Shown: positions 23,501 to 32,429 of the stretch, one piece after another
Layout of the letters: each line of letters starts with the position of its first letter
Position numbering within the stretch: the first letter of the stretch is position 1
Assembly (NCBI GenBank): GCA_033239525.1
Contig: BSYO01000004.1
Location: 11,136,037 to 11,200,036 of the forward strand
Length of the DNA stretch: 64,000 nucleotides
Direction of reading: 5' to 3'
Source of the DNA: Nepenthes gracilis
Lineage: Eukaryota > Streptophyta > Magnoliopsida > Caryophyllales > Nepenthaceae
Notes under the pieces: model-generated
The model's input: only the letters and a program-made list of their open reading frames with translations
Database searches by the model: none
What the model was told of the DNA's origin: nothing
Made by a program: the position numbers and the translations under genes

Positions 23501-26500
23501 ATACCATAAAACCATCAGAAATAAAACCACAATTATAATTAGTTATTCCCCAAAAAAGTGAAATGCTAATATTCTCAAAAGAAAACCAAAAAAGAGTCGT
23601 ATTAAAACAATTACAAAAAAGTAAATTTCACCATATCTCCAGAGCGTATAACATGTCATGGAGCAAGAGAGTGTATCCACCACACAAATTTAGCTTAAAA
23701 GTGTAAATCTCAAGCACCTCCATACTACCTCCATTCCCTACTTTCATGCCTTTACTCCCAACAAGAATCCGATAGGTTTCCACAAATCCAACTCGATCTC
23801 TCGTTATATGCTCACTTGCTACTAATTCTATAGTCCACACAAGAGTAGAGTCAACAACAATGACATGACTAGTTGAAAAAACTAAGTGAGAAGGGTCAGA
23901 GAATACCTTCTTCAACTCCGTGCATTCATAAGTGAAATGGCCTTCCTTTCTACAATTGTAACAGACCAGCTCAGACTTGTCCTTTCTTCTAGCATGTTTT
24001 CCTCTTCTGCACTTGGCAATTCTCTACTTCTTAGGTGCAAACCCAAAAGCTTTACCTTATTTAGGAAAGTAATTGTTATTGCATTAGGATTTAGTTGTCT
24101 CACACAAACTTGACTAAGCCACAAATATGGAACTATTAGGCTTGATCTCTTCCAAGTGCTCAACCTCAAGATTCAAGTGATGCGCCACATCATCAAAAGT
24201 TCTGATATTATGCATCAACTTTTGACTCATAATCTCCCAAGAGTTTCATGATAAACTAATCACTGCTAGAATTTGCTGCTTATTAGTGAGATTATTTCCA
24301 GCAGTCTTGAGCTCGCTAATCATAGTTGACATCATTTTTAGATGCTTCATCATATGCCCAAACCGTATCTTATATAAGTCAAACTTCAAAGTCAATGCGT
24401 GAATTCTAGTGGCTAATGTACCGCTAAACTTTATTTTTAAAGCATTCCATAATACTTGAATCATTGAATACTCATCGAACTCACTAATTAGATCATTGAT
24501 CATGCTGCTTAATATAATGAAGCATGCACAATGATCTTTCATAGACTTCAAAATCTTTAAAGTGCTGTTCGATATCACCTTGCTTCGGTGTAGTCATATA
24601 ATTTGCCAAGTTTTTCAAGACTTCCTGTTCATTTAAGACATTAAATCTTACAGTGCCAAATACATAGTTTTCCCTGTTTAATTTCTCTCCCTTGTTCAAA
24701 TCAACAATAACATTTTTCGAAATCATATCACCACAAACAATTATGCAAAAGAGATTATTTTCACACGTGTATAATTATTTTGCTGCGTCAATCTAATTCA
24801 AAGAAAAATATAATTGAGATATGTCATAAGATCGAAAATTCGCTAGGCTTCCTAATAATCTCTTGCGCCACAATGTCCGGTCATTAATTCTTTGGTCTAA
24901 TTATAATGCAAAATCTTGTATAGGAGGAAAATAATTAAACTCTTCCAAATTCAGGTCTTAGTTCAGCTAACTAACTTTTCATATGTGTTTGGCATTATTT
25001 TACTAGCAACAAGGCCATTCCCAAGTAAGTTGGGATCTTACGTGCAAGCATTCACCTCAATTAAATAACCACCTTTTTTAGATAGAACTTCCATAGAATA
25101 CTAATCAATAATTCCTTACACTTTTCATAAAATTGACTAAACAAAATCTACGATGGAAATCTTGTTAATACCTCAGAGAAAGTTTATATCATAACTAACC
25201 AAACTCCCACTGTTTAAAATAATAAATGTGGAAACTCCAATTGCTTCAGTCTTAAAATCTCTCCAATGAACATACCAATTTCTAAACCCATTATTTTCAA
25301 ACAACTAGGCAATTTGAAAAATTGCAAAACAATGAAAATTCAGTAAAAATATTATACTAACAATTAATGCCAACTATTTTTATTTTTTCAAAATAAAAAT
25401 CACAAGAATAATGTTTGAAAACATAGTGCATGACGGAAACATAAGCACTTAATTTTAAAATTCTCAAGTAGAATTACACGTTATATGAATAGAAATTAAA
25501 ATATAGGCATATATTTCATATCATAAATAAATAAATTATCAAATGACATATACTATAATATAAGACATTTATAACGAACTTTTAATGGCAATAACCTATG
25601 TTATGTAAAGTCTTAAGTTCAAAAATGGGAAATTTCTCCATAAAATTAATCGGGACGTTTAAAATAATAAAAATGTTTCTTTGAAAGATGAATGAAAAGT
25701 TAGACACAAACCATTGAATACTATTAATAGCATCGGTATACCAAGAAACTGTTAGTCACCCATTGGCAACTAATGAACCATCAGATGATGTAGGACTCAG
25801 GTTCAAAACCCCACAGTGGCGCAAACCTATATTTTTTTATTTTTCATTTCTTCCCTTGAAAACAAAATATTACTCCCCAAATTCTTTTGTGTGCCTGGAG
25901 ATATTATATAAATAATACCAGCTCGACAATTTCATGGAAATGCAAAAGCCAATATGTTTGAAACTAGAAGAGGAATAGAATCAAAAGTATAGAATTACGA
26001 AGAGGAGCTTCCAATCTAAAGGGTTCTAGATAAAAAGGAGCAAAATGGAGTTCATATGAGTCAAATTTAGTATAATTCTATGCAAAATGAACAAAGCAAG
26101 ACGATAGAGGTCAACAGATTCTTAAACCAAAAAATTGTGTGGCCATGAATCTATATTTTAACAAACAGAGAGATTGAAGAAGATACGCGGTATATGAGGA
26201 TTGAAAATTTTGATTATACATCAACTGTCAGAGGATGTCTTAATCATAGTCATAGTAGCAGACCCCATAGCTGGACAAAAAGGCTTGGAGATTTTTGTTT
26301 TACAAGCTAAAGCTGCTATATTACTCAGAATAACAAGTTCATGTATATGACATTTTGAATATTGTAAACTTAATCCAGCTTGGATATCACTTTCCTTCAA
26401 ATTGCGAATCAGAAGCATCACTAAATATGTTTTGACTGTCTGAGAAAGCTATTCAAGCTAGAAAAATAGTAAAATATAGTGATTCCTAAAGGATAAATAT

Positions 26501-27774
26501 AAGCAGTTGAACTACAGCCACAAGGAAGTCAGCAATGAAAAAAGGTTCTGATCCATAAGGACAAACCTCTAATTGTTCGCACACGTTGTCCATATCTACC
26601 GTACACACCCCTTTGCATTTTATCTTGCAAACTCTCCGCCGTTTCCAATGTGCGTGAATGTTATCCAACATGTTATGTGTCAATCCATCCCTACCTACAA
26701 GAGCAGAGCAAATTGGAGAATAAAACAAGCCACAAATTCAAAGGTAAGAGTAATATCATCAATTCCAAAATTGGTAATTATTTTATACACACAGCATGGA
26801 TTAATTAACGTATCATTGAATTCAAGTCAATGAAAATATTCTCAAGAGTGCAATTCAAGTAGAATGATTCAAATTGATCCCACAATCTACAATAAGGAAG
26901 TATCAAAAGAGAAGAAATATATCCTTGCATCCCAACACATACCAATATTGAGCTGCCTTTTGGTCTTCATACAGCCTTCAATCAACTCCTTAACCTCCTC
27001 CTTCGTCAATGACTCCCCCAATATTTCCTCCCTTGACCTCACATACTTTGGTCCTGACCCGGGGAGATACGGCCCCGGCTTCTGCACCGGCTTAACTCCC
27101 TTCTTATTCGCCGGTGGCAGCACAAAAGAATCAAACTCCGGCAGCTTCTTCTTACTAGGCGGCAACGGCTTCCGGCCAGTCCACGGCCTCGGCATCGTGT
27201 CCGGACCAAATGGCGCAATCGGCGGCTCTCGGAGAACAATTGGCTTAATCTTTGGAGTCTCAGTGTAGCTATACATGTACTCAAATGGCGCGCCATCGAC
27301 AACGTATGAAACACCATCTTCCGCAATTTTCACGTTCGGTTGACGCACTTGATTCTCGTCCACCGGAAGCTTTGATTTTCTCGTCCATTTCTGGAATGCA
27401 GGATGAGGGTTATCGGATTTGAGGTTAGGGTTCCTAGAGTATTTTGATTTTTTACCCGGGATTGAAGGCAGAGAGGGGGTGGAGGGAGTGCCAGTGGACT
27501 TGAAATACGAATTTTGATTCTCTGAAGTTTCGGCCTTATTTGCCGTCGTGGTGGTGTCGGAGTTGGGGATATTGGCAATATTGAGAGCAGATTCGAAACG
27601 GCGGTAGCGTCGAAGGTCGTCTTCGATTTCCTGCTGGGTACGTTGTTGGCGTTGGTATTTATCAGCGTTGGCGTTGTTCCACCTCGAGAATCGCACTTCG
27701 GTGGTCCTCGGAGCAGTGGAGACTGGATTTGGTGGCGCGAAGATTTGGAAGGGGATAACGGTTTTGAGCGCCAT
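7461..27774 (-). CDS. CAF1: CRS2-associated factor (CAF1-like), chloroplast group II intron splicing factor
   Basis: Coding exons on the minus strand are 27774-26943, 26694-26567, 9071-8846, 8734-8607 and 8516-7461. Every junction is GT-AG and phases agree (1, 0, 1, 0), giving 2370 nt and 789 residues with no internal stop. The N-terminus looks like a plastid transit peptide followed by the family signature [12 protein letters not shown]. The region before the CRM domains contains [19 protein letters not shown] and [17 protein letters not shown] domain 1 is ~247-346 (GRDG as the GxxG loop) and CRM domain 2 ~372-463 (ending IWRGRDWK). A polar, acidic tail follows, ending [12 protein letters not shown]. 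In maize and Arabidopsis, CAF1 and CAF2 bind the peptidyl-tRNA-hydrolase-like protein CRS2 and promote splicing of chloroplast group II introns. The tail seems longer than in the relatives I recall. CAF1 versus CAF2 is an inference from length. Odd feature: a 17.5 kb transposon-filled intron. Confidence 0.92.
8607..8734 (-). CDS. CAF1: CAF1-like exon 4
   Basis: 128 bp with acceptor TTGCAG at 8735 and donor GTCTGG at 8606. The split codon across intron 3 gives Ala (KLAKNGVY). It encodes [17 protein letters not shown] and IGAKLK of CRM domain 2. The AKNG in place of GxxG is, from memory, usual for the second CRM of CAF proteins. Confidence 0.92.
8846..9071 (-). CDS. CAF1: CAF1-like exon 3
   Basis: 226 bp with acceptor GGCAG at 9072 and donor GTACCC at 8845. 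It starts [16 protein letters not shown], exactly continuing the exon 2 end QLE, so intron 2 is confirmed by protein continuity across 17.5 kb. It finishes CRM domain 1 (FRGRNYNY) and begins CRM domain 2 ([12 protein letters not shown]). Confidence 0.93.
10075..10581 (+). repeat. Chromovirus 5' LTR
   Basis: Aligns along its whole length with 15150-15654. The shared stretch runs from GGTCTTGTCAATT through GGGTGCACGGCTGACTC to CCGGCCACTATCACAGCCAA, with scattered substitutions. It contains a TATATAGGGCACTG promoter-like element near 10350 followed by a C/T-rich leader. Confidence 0.92.
10582..10599 (+). promoter_or_regulatory. Chromovirus primer binding site
   Basis: TTGGTGCTTTTATTGAGA directly follows the 5' LTR. 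Position and the TGGTGC start mark it as the minus-strand primer site and fix the LTR end at 10581. I recall TTGGTGCTTTCATTGAGA as a common form in plant chromoviruses. Confidence 0.75.
10602..11700 (+). pseudogene. Chromovirus gag
   Basis: Starts with ATG at 10602 and stays open to 10937 ([14 protein letters not shown], then a Pro/Ser-rich linker). The next part is in another frame ([19 protein letters not shown], then [10 protein letters not shown]) and is stopped several times before an open piece at 11259-11543 ([15 protein letters not shown]). A degenerate zinc knuckle ([10 protein letters not shown]) follows at ~11560. The order capsid, linker, one CCHC knuckle is normal for chromovirus Gag. 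It is clearly dead. Confidence 0.75.
11750..13735 (+). pseudogene. Chromovirus protease, reverse transcriptase and RNase H
   Basis: The protease core is at ~11830 ([14 protein letters not shown]); NSS replaces the expected (D)SG/TG, so the active site is damaged. RT runs ~12480-12935: [29 protein letters not shown], and FFDDILVY just past 12890 in a neighbouring frame. RNase H is at 12950-13735 ([37 protein letters not shown]). A frameshift near 12920 and others break the polyprotein. Motif order is that of Ty3. Confidence 0.85.
13860..15135 (+). pseudogene. Chromovirus integrase and chromodomain
   Basis: Integrase starts with a zinc-binding piece ([11 protein letters not shown]). It continues with the core ([27 protein letters not shown], then [15 protein letters not shown]) up to about 14492, where the frame stops. 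After further frame changes, the conserved [12 protein letters not shown] (~14860) precedes a C-terminal chromodomain. Its last part ([20 protein letters not shown]) is at ~15065-15130. Chromodomains direct integration to chromatin marks in this clade. Confidence 0.82.
15150..15654 (+). repeat. Chromovirus 3' LTR
   Basis: Begins TGTTATGGGTC after a purine-rich tract (ATGACGGCGGCAA, 15137-15149) that serves as the polypurine tract. It ends GCGCATCA at 15654. Near-identical in layout to 10075-10581. Confidence 0.92.
15655..16375. other. Intron sequence between two transposons
   Basis: No family recognised. A short imperfect repeat around TTTCATAATCGATGAAA / TTTCATAATTGATGAAA occurs at 16030-16080. 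No open frame here has family support. Confidence 0.4.
16376..16690 (-). pseudogene. Copia GAG-pre-integrase and integrase start
   Basis: [17 protein letters not shown] and [14 protein letters not shown] form the H-H-C-C zinc region that precedes copia integrase. They are followed in frame by [12 protein letters not shown], which holds the first catalytic Asp of the integrase core. One stop separates the two. The match stops at about 16376, where unrelated intron sequence begins. Confidence 0.8.
17011..22590 (-). pseudogene. hAT transposase
   Basis: Starts at ATG 22590. A BED-type zinc finger lies in the first ~80 residues ([42 protein letters not shown]). The conserved N-terminal catalytic region follows ([34 protein letters not shown]). 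The RNase-H-like part is degraded at 21900-21480 ([30 protein letters not shown]). The frame reaches FSMFN at 21448, is cut by the solo LTR, and resumes exactly with [19 protein letters not shown] at 17926. The dimerisation region ([34 protein letters not shown]) ends at a TGA at 17013-17011. Several stops show it is dead. Confidence 0.85.
17927..21447 (-). repeat. Solo LTR, 3.5 kb, inserted in the hAT transposase (TSD CATTA)
   Basis: The plus strand reads CATTA at 17922-17926, then TGTCACGTCCC at 17927. It ends CTTGATCCTTACA at 21447, followed by CATTA at 21448-21452. TG...CA ends plus a perfect 5-bp duplication, with the transposase frame continuing on both sides, prove an insertion. No gag or pol is inside, so it is a solo LTR (or a very long LTR left after recombination). 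The minus-strand end GGGACGTGACA resembles other large LTRs here (51884, 61848), suggesting a Tekay/Del-like owner. The middle (19140-20400) is full of CCGGTT-type motifs. Confidence 0.88.
22676..22707. repeat. Perfect 11-bp inverted repeat within hAT 5' flank
   Basis: TATACTGTTAC at 22676-22686 and its reverse complement GTAACAGTATA at 22697-22707 are separated by 10 bp. The element lies just upstream (minus strand) of the transposase ATG, beside an (AT)n and an (ATT)n tract. It could form a hairpin; no function is known. Confidence 0.85.
23628..24726 (-). pseudogene. Copia gag, zinc knuckle and protease
   Basis: Starts near 24726 with [16 protein letters not shown], the usual N-terminus of this copia gag group. 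It continues in shifted frames with [18 protein letters not shown] and [14 protein letters not shown] (24578-24246). A complete CCHC knuckle ([14 protein letters not shown], ~23930-23975) follows. The protease-flanking region [14 protein letters not shown] and [14 protein letters not shown] comes next, with the catalytic segment [10 protein letters not shown] changed from the usual WILDSGA. Multiple stops are present. Gag would form the virus-like particle and the protease process it. Confidence 0.82.
24727..26566. other. AT-rich intron sequence
   Basis: No coding or transposon protein motif seen. The only structured piece is a possible tRNA-derived fragment around 25750-25840. Copia LTR and primer site were looked for upstream of the gag start at 24726 but not recognised. 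Confidence 0.45.
25750..25840 (+). repeat. Possible SINE fragment
   Basis: GGTTCAAAACC at 25800-25810 fits the RNA polymerase III B-box consensus. TTAGTCACCCATTGG about 47 bp upstream is a poor A-box candidate. A T-rich tail follows the B-box. A tRNA-derived SINE is possible; chance is not excluded. Confidence 0.25.
26567..26694 (-). CDS. CAF1: CAF1-like exon 2
   Basis: 128 bp, acceptor ...TTGTAG at 26695 and donor GTTTGT at 26566. It encodes residues 278-320, including the [10 protein letters not shown] loop and [17 protein letters not shown] of CRM domain 1. Intron 1 (26695-26942) is only 248 bp. Confidence 0.92.
26943..27774 (-). CDS. CAF1: CAF1-like exon 1
   Basis: Starts at ATG 27774-27772 and encodes residues 1-277 plus one base. 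It ends with donor GTATGT at 26942. It carries the predicted transit peptide, the Pro/Lys-rich segment and the start of CRM domain 1 ([18 protein letters not shown]). No upstream in-frame ATG is needed: the first residues [15 protein letters not shown] fit a plastid-targeted N-terminus. Confidence 0.93.
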
Positions 27775-28080
27775 TTTCTCTCCTTCAATTCGAAGCCTAC
27801 AGTTTCTTAATCAACACTTACAGAAATGAACTTCATCAGCGAAGCAAATGGCTCTGCTTGGTGGATTCCGTCACGATGCTTACTGGATTTTACTGGGAGC
27901 TGAGGCGGCCTTCTTTGAGCGGACCAGGAGGAGCTGGAGGAATGAAGCCGTAGGACAGAGAAAAATGCAATTGCTGTAAAAGAAATTGAAATAAAAATAT
28001 ATATTTATATTTATCTTATTTCTATAATTTTTTCTTAACAACAAAATAAGAAGATTATTTTAATTAAAAAATATTTTTAT
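27775..28080 (-). promoter_or_regulatory. CAF1-like gene upstream region
   Basis: Immediately 5' of the CAF ATG there is ~190 bp of balanced composition (27775-27960), consistent with a 5' UTR. An AT-rich stretch with TATAAATATATA on the minus strand near 27990-28010 could hold the TATA element. The transcription start is not determined. Confidence 0.4.
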
Positions 28081-29391
28081 GTGATTTTTTTTCAACAATC
28101 AGACAACGAAAAGGAAATTATTTTTCATTTCTGTTATTTTTTAAAAACTTTTTTCTTCTTGTTTTTAATTTTTTTATTGAAAGACTTTTCATTTATTGTA
28201 AACAAAAAATTTATTTCTATCCTAATCATGCCAATTAATAAATTTCTACCCTTATCCAACTTTCAACCAACCAAACAACTCCTAATCAAAATTTAGCACT
28301 AAAAACTGTTCTGCCAATTTATCCTTATAAAATGGATTTTAAAATCATTTATAAAAAAAAATCAAATAAATTCTAAAGTCCAAATATCTTACTTTATTCA
28401 TAATCCATAATATCATCATATAATATAAGATCATACACTAAATAAATCATCTTAATTCTAAAAAAGTATTAATATCTGAGTCATTATAGATGAAGAAATA
28501 GGAGTCAAACCCATCGAATGATTCTATAAAATTGATGGGCATTACTCGTCGAATGTATCAGTTTTGTCGACTAACCATACGCTTAAGATGAGACATCTAA
28601 TTATAGAGTTCATGAACACCAATTTGAAGATTTCAAACACCGGTTTGGGAATTTTTTAAGAGTCAATAATCTACTCCATTTATTATTGTAAAATCATCTG
28701 AAACTCAAATTGGGATGAGAACATTTGCTTAATTTGGAAAATGCATATGATGCAAGAGGCCCATAACTGAATCAATAGATTCACTAGGAAAATTATATGT
28801 AGGACCTCTAGATGTCCCACCAACATAAGGAGGGATAGAATCATTGGGATGAAATATGTGACCAAGTGCGTGTGATTAATTCTAAGTAAATATGACTATA
28901 CTAATGAATCGTGAAGGAGATTTAGGAAGAATAATAGATAAATTGATGCAGAGGGAGCATAGAAGGTGCTGAATGAGGTAGCAAAAGGACAACTGGAATG
29001 TCAATTGAGAGTTCTCAAAGGTATCAATAAACTATTCATAAATGATAATCGAGATATTAATCGCAGCACCTCGTAGGATAATATATAAAGATATAGCAGA
29101 AGATAAGGGAATGATCAACAAATAATACTCCAAAAAAACGTCAATATTTAAAGTGATGTAGAGGATAGAAAAATTGATTGATAAGAGGCCCATCTTGATC
29201 CCATGACCATCATAGCAGTGGGAATGCCTCAACAGAAGAATACCTCATGAGCAAATGGTATCATCTCTTTAGTGCAGAGATAATAAGTGAAGGTACTATA
29301 GGAAGAACAACAGCATCCCAAATCATATTAGGCGTAGTTCGAATGATTTGATTGTGAATATAAATAGAAAAGAAAGATCTATCAAAATAAA
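28081..29391. other. AT-rich intergenic sequence
   Basis: No recognised gene. Some minus-strand frames at 28683-29232 look weakly protein-like but match no family I know, and they contain stops. Confidence 0.4.
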
Positions 29392-30778
29392 TGTGACAAC
29401 CCAAAATCAATCAACAACTAATGATAGAATTATCACGCTATCTCTAAGAAAATCTTTTCATCATAAAATAAAACAACATAATAATAAAAAATAATCATAA
29501 CAAATACAATAATACAAGTCAATCACTCATCATCTTCAATAATGGGGACACTATACTTTAAAATAATATCTCAAAACTATCAATATTTGGATATGTAAAT
29601 AATTATCGACTCTAATATAAGACATTTAAATTTCAAGATCAATAACCTGCAGGTAACTCAACTAAATTTAATCACCAATTAGATTTATTCACCCTACACT
29701 ATTTTAGAGCCAAAAATACAAGAAGAAAATGCTTAGCAATATATATATACATATATATATATATATCTCCAATAATAAGAATAATATCAATAATAATAAA
29801 TCTCGAGTTGATTAATAACAACTGCCATAAAAATAATAATATAACAACAATACTCAATACTATAATATTATTGAACAATATCTCAATGACAAATGGATTC
29901 CTCAAATCCACATATCAATAAAATAATATAGAATTCTTACATAAGACAACATGGATTCCTTAAATTTGAGTATCAATGAGAATGACTTGAATTCTTTGAA
30001 TTTGAATATCAACTAGAATAATATGGATTTCATTAAATCTGAATATTAATAAAGTCGAACTCAAAAAATAATATTAATAAATAATATCATCGATATAAAT
30101 TTAATAAATAATTTCAATATTGTGAATGACATTTATTAGATTTCGATGAATCTCATTCAATATACTACAAGATTTTAAAGTGTCCTAGATACTAAAGTCA
30201 TCCTATAGATTTTTAAAAAATTTAACTCAATATGAAATAATAATTTATATGAATCTTATTCTATCATTGTAAATCAAATGTTGCATCTTTACGCCTCAAT
30301 TAATTGGGTAAATATTATATGGTCCTGACATCAATTGTATGTAGCTACCTCCACAGTTTTAGAGACTGTACCCATAACATATCATATACTCACATGTGAT
30401 GTCTCTTACCAATAATATCTTAGATATCGCACTCTATAATGATCACGAAACTATCAATATCTTACCTCAAGTACAAATGAATTCAATCGTCAAAATTAGT
30501 TTAGGTATCAAAAAATTGTAAATTATCCTAAGACTTTATAGACTCTTATTTGTCCAGATATTTTAGAATCTTTATAAGCCCTTAACTATGAAACAAAAAT
30601 CACAATCACCTAATGAAATAACTCAATATGAGATCTAAAAACATGAGATAAGAAAGTACCTCCATGGAACTTGTTTAACCACCAAAACCCAAAGGCTAAT
30701 ATATTTTAGACATTTATAATATGTAATTACTCATACAATTCTTTTAAAAATTATACCCGTAACATGACACATACTACT

Positions 30779-31766
30779 TGTTGCGTCCCGGGCCCACGGT
30801 TGTCGTACGGATTAGAGAGCCTTCGGATTCCTAAGCGTGCGGCTGCTTCGGAAGAAGGGTCTGGTCTCCGTCCCTGTGAACCTGGACCTGCACAACACAA
30901 ACAACAAACAAGAAGTCAAGGGTCCGGCGGGATTTCTCCCACCGAGGCCGCTCCGACGCTCAAGTCAGCAAATTCTCGCAATAAACGGAAATGGGGCACG
31001 TGAAAGGGGTGCGCGGAGGAATGCTGTGTAGGCGTAAGAGGTGCTTGTGCGGTGATGTGGAGAATGCAATGAGCAGGTGGTGGAAGGCCTGGCTTCCTGG
31101 ATACACCGCAATGGGTGGCTGACTTTCCCGTGATCTCAGGAGATGTTGGGAAGGTGAGCGAGTTAGCTACTGCCGATGGGAATGAGACGGTGCTCCGTTC
31201 CGACTCGTCACTCTCGTGTTCTTAATTAGAGAAGAGGGGAGCAGTTGAGTATGATTAGCCATTTGAATTCTTGATTCAAAGGGAAGTAGAGGATGAAAGA
31301 TGCTCGAAGAGGGTCCCTTTTCTCTGTGGGTGTGAGGGCTCTTATACGCCTCTGCCCGTTGGATTCTTGGGCGCCAAAACGCCCGTTGCTTGGTCCATCG
31401 CGCCCCTGGTCGCTGTCGTGGACTGCCGGTTACGCCGGTTGCCCTGTTGTCGTGGCTGGCACGCTGCTGAGCGTTGTTGACCACGCCAGATTCTCCCCGA
31501 GCGGGGATTGGTTGGCCACCTGCAGACGGCAGCGGGTGCCGTTGGCGCTGCGCCAGCCATGCCTCTATTGGCTAGCCTTTTCCGCCTGTTCCCGGCGACG
31601 CATTTAATGCGCTGCAGGTTTCCGTTGCTTTCTCTGGCCGTGAGTTCGCGTCCTTCAACCCTTGGACTGGGCTGGTCTCTTCACGTGGGCTCCTGGATCC
31701 CTTGTGCGCCGCGGCCTACTTCGTGGACTTGGGCATGTCTCATGGGTCAGGACATGGGACCCAACA
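30779..31766 (-). repeat. Tat-type solo LTR (TSD CTACT)
   Basis: CTACT at 30774-30778 precedes TGTTGCGTCCC. The block ends GGGACCCAACA at 31766 and is followed by CTACT at 31767-31771. The 988-bp block has TGTTG...CAACA ends and is much more GC-rich than its surroundings. On the minus strand it contains TGACTTGAGCGTCGGAG (30951-30968), which matches a motif in the Tat-1 LTR (4931-4945). That supports a Tat-lineage LTR in minus orientation. No internal domain is present, so it is a solo LTR formed by LTR-LTR recombination. Confidence 0.92.
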
Positions 31767-32095
31767 CTACTTAGAATGTCCATTGCCATAACCTCTAAGA
31801 TATGGAATACATATCTGTCAATTATAAATTACTTTAAAATTTTATAGGCTTTATATTTTAAAAAATTATAATATTTTTATATAATCTTTTTTACTTAATT
31901 ATTTATTAAGGAAGTGCATTCATGCAATCAACATTGCTCATTTGTTAATCAATCGCGGCATCATCAGGTTATCAAATTCACATTTGATAACAATGTATTA
32001 AATTTGTAGTATCAAAATTTTAGAATGGCTAATTTACAAATATGTTTATGTCAATCTATTACATGAATGACTGATAATATGAAAAATTTATTTCA

Positions 32096-32330
32096 TAATT
32101 TGTTTTTATAAACATAAAATAAGAACTGTCAAATCTTAATAATTTAACAATCTTTAATTTATATTATCTTTATAATTAAAAAATATATTAATAGTAACAT
32201 TTATTATTATTTTTCATAATATGAATATTTTTAAATTAGAATTTTAAATAAAAAAATAATTATTTTGTAAAATTTTTAATTATATAAAATAAAAATTATT
32301 GGATTTTAATAATCTAATCACCTTAAAACC
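32096..32330. repeat. AT-rich direct repeat, left copy
   Basis: Shares ordered blocks with 42841-43072 (TTAATTTATATTAT, TTATTATTTTT.ATAATATGA, TATATAAAATAAAAA.TATTG.AT.TTAATAAT). The two copies lie just outside the two ends of the Tat-2 element, in the same direction. Confidence 0.7.
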
Positions 32331-32429
32331 ATAGGATACGAGGCTCTTACCCGCAACTACCTGGCACCTGTGTTCTTGTATCAGTGTTCCAAGCATTTAC
32401 TTTATGTTACTTTCAAAGATAATATATAT

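Larger units (their letters stand above)
16376..24726 (-). mobile_element. Ty1/copia element fragment, split by a hAT transposon
   Basis: Two minus-strand blocks are collinear parts of one copia polyprotein. 24726-23628 carries gag, a CCHC knuckle and protease. 16690-16376 carries the GAG-pre-integrase domain and the first integrase residues. The intervening ~6.8 kb is a hAT element. Sequence between 23628 and ~23465 ([19 protein letters not shown]) continues the copia frame up to the hAT border, and copia resumes just after the other border. RT, RNase H and LTRs are not seen, so the copy is truncated at 16376. Confidence 0.85.
9072..26566 (-). other. CAF1-like intron 2, 17,495 bp, transposon-filled
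   Basis: Bounded by donor GTTTGT (26566) and acceptor GGCAG (9072). It contains a chromovirus at 10075-15654 (opposite strand to the gene) and a nested copia/hAT/solo-LTR block at 16376-24726 (same strand as the gene). Together these make up roughly 80% of the intron. 9072-10074 is ordinary AT-rich intron sequence with an A-run near 9690 and a G-run near 9925. The gene frame on both sides is intact, so the intron is presumably still spliced. Confidence 0.88.
29392..32429. repeat. Degenerate LTR-like AT-rich repeat region
   Basis: 29392 begins TGTGACAACCC, the reversed end type seen in large Tekay-like LTRs. 31785-31960 (CCTCTAAGATATGGAATACAT onward) aligns in the same direction with 49690-49850 of the Tekay-like 5' LTR. 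The region therefore looks like one or more old LTR remnants, interrupted by the solo LTR at 30779-31766. Imperfect repeats with the core ATGGATTCC..AAAT..GAATATCAA occur at 29890-30060, spaced about 36 bp. Exact borders are not resolved. Confidence 0.5.

Noticed and set aside
25800..25810. B-box considered as part of a tRNA gene
   Set aside because: No acceptor stem, anticodon arm or convincing A-box around it; kept only as a weak SINE candidate.
26864..27326. Plus-strand and alternative minus-strand open frames of 95-152 codons over CAF exon 1
   Set aside because: They are shadows of the exon 1 coding frame; no family match and no splice support.
28683..29232. Minus-strand frames with hydrophobic stretches, considered as a plant mobile-domain or membrane protein remnant
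   Set aside because: No motif strong enough to name a family; the AT-rich composition alone yields hydrophobic translations.
30764..31774. Several GC-rich ORFs of 60-105 codons on both strands
   Set aside because: All lie inside the solo LTR 30779-31766 and show no protein family; open frames are expected by GC composition.
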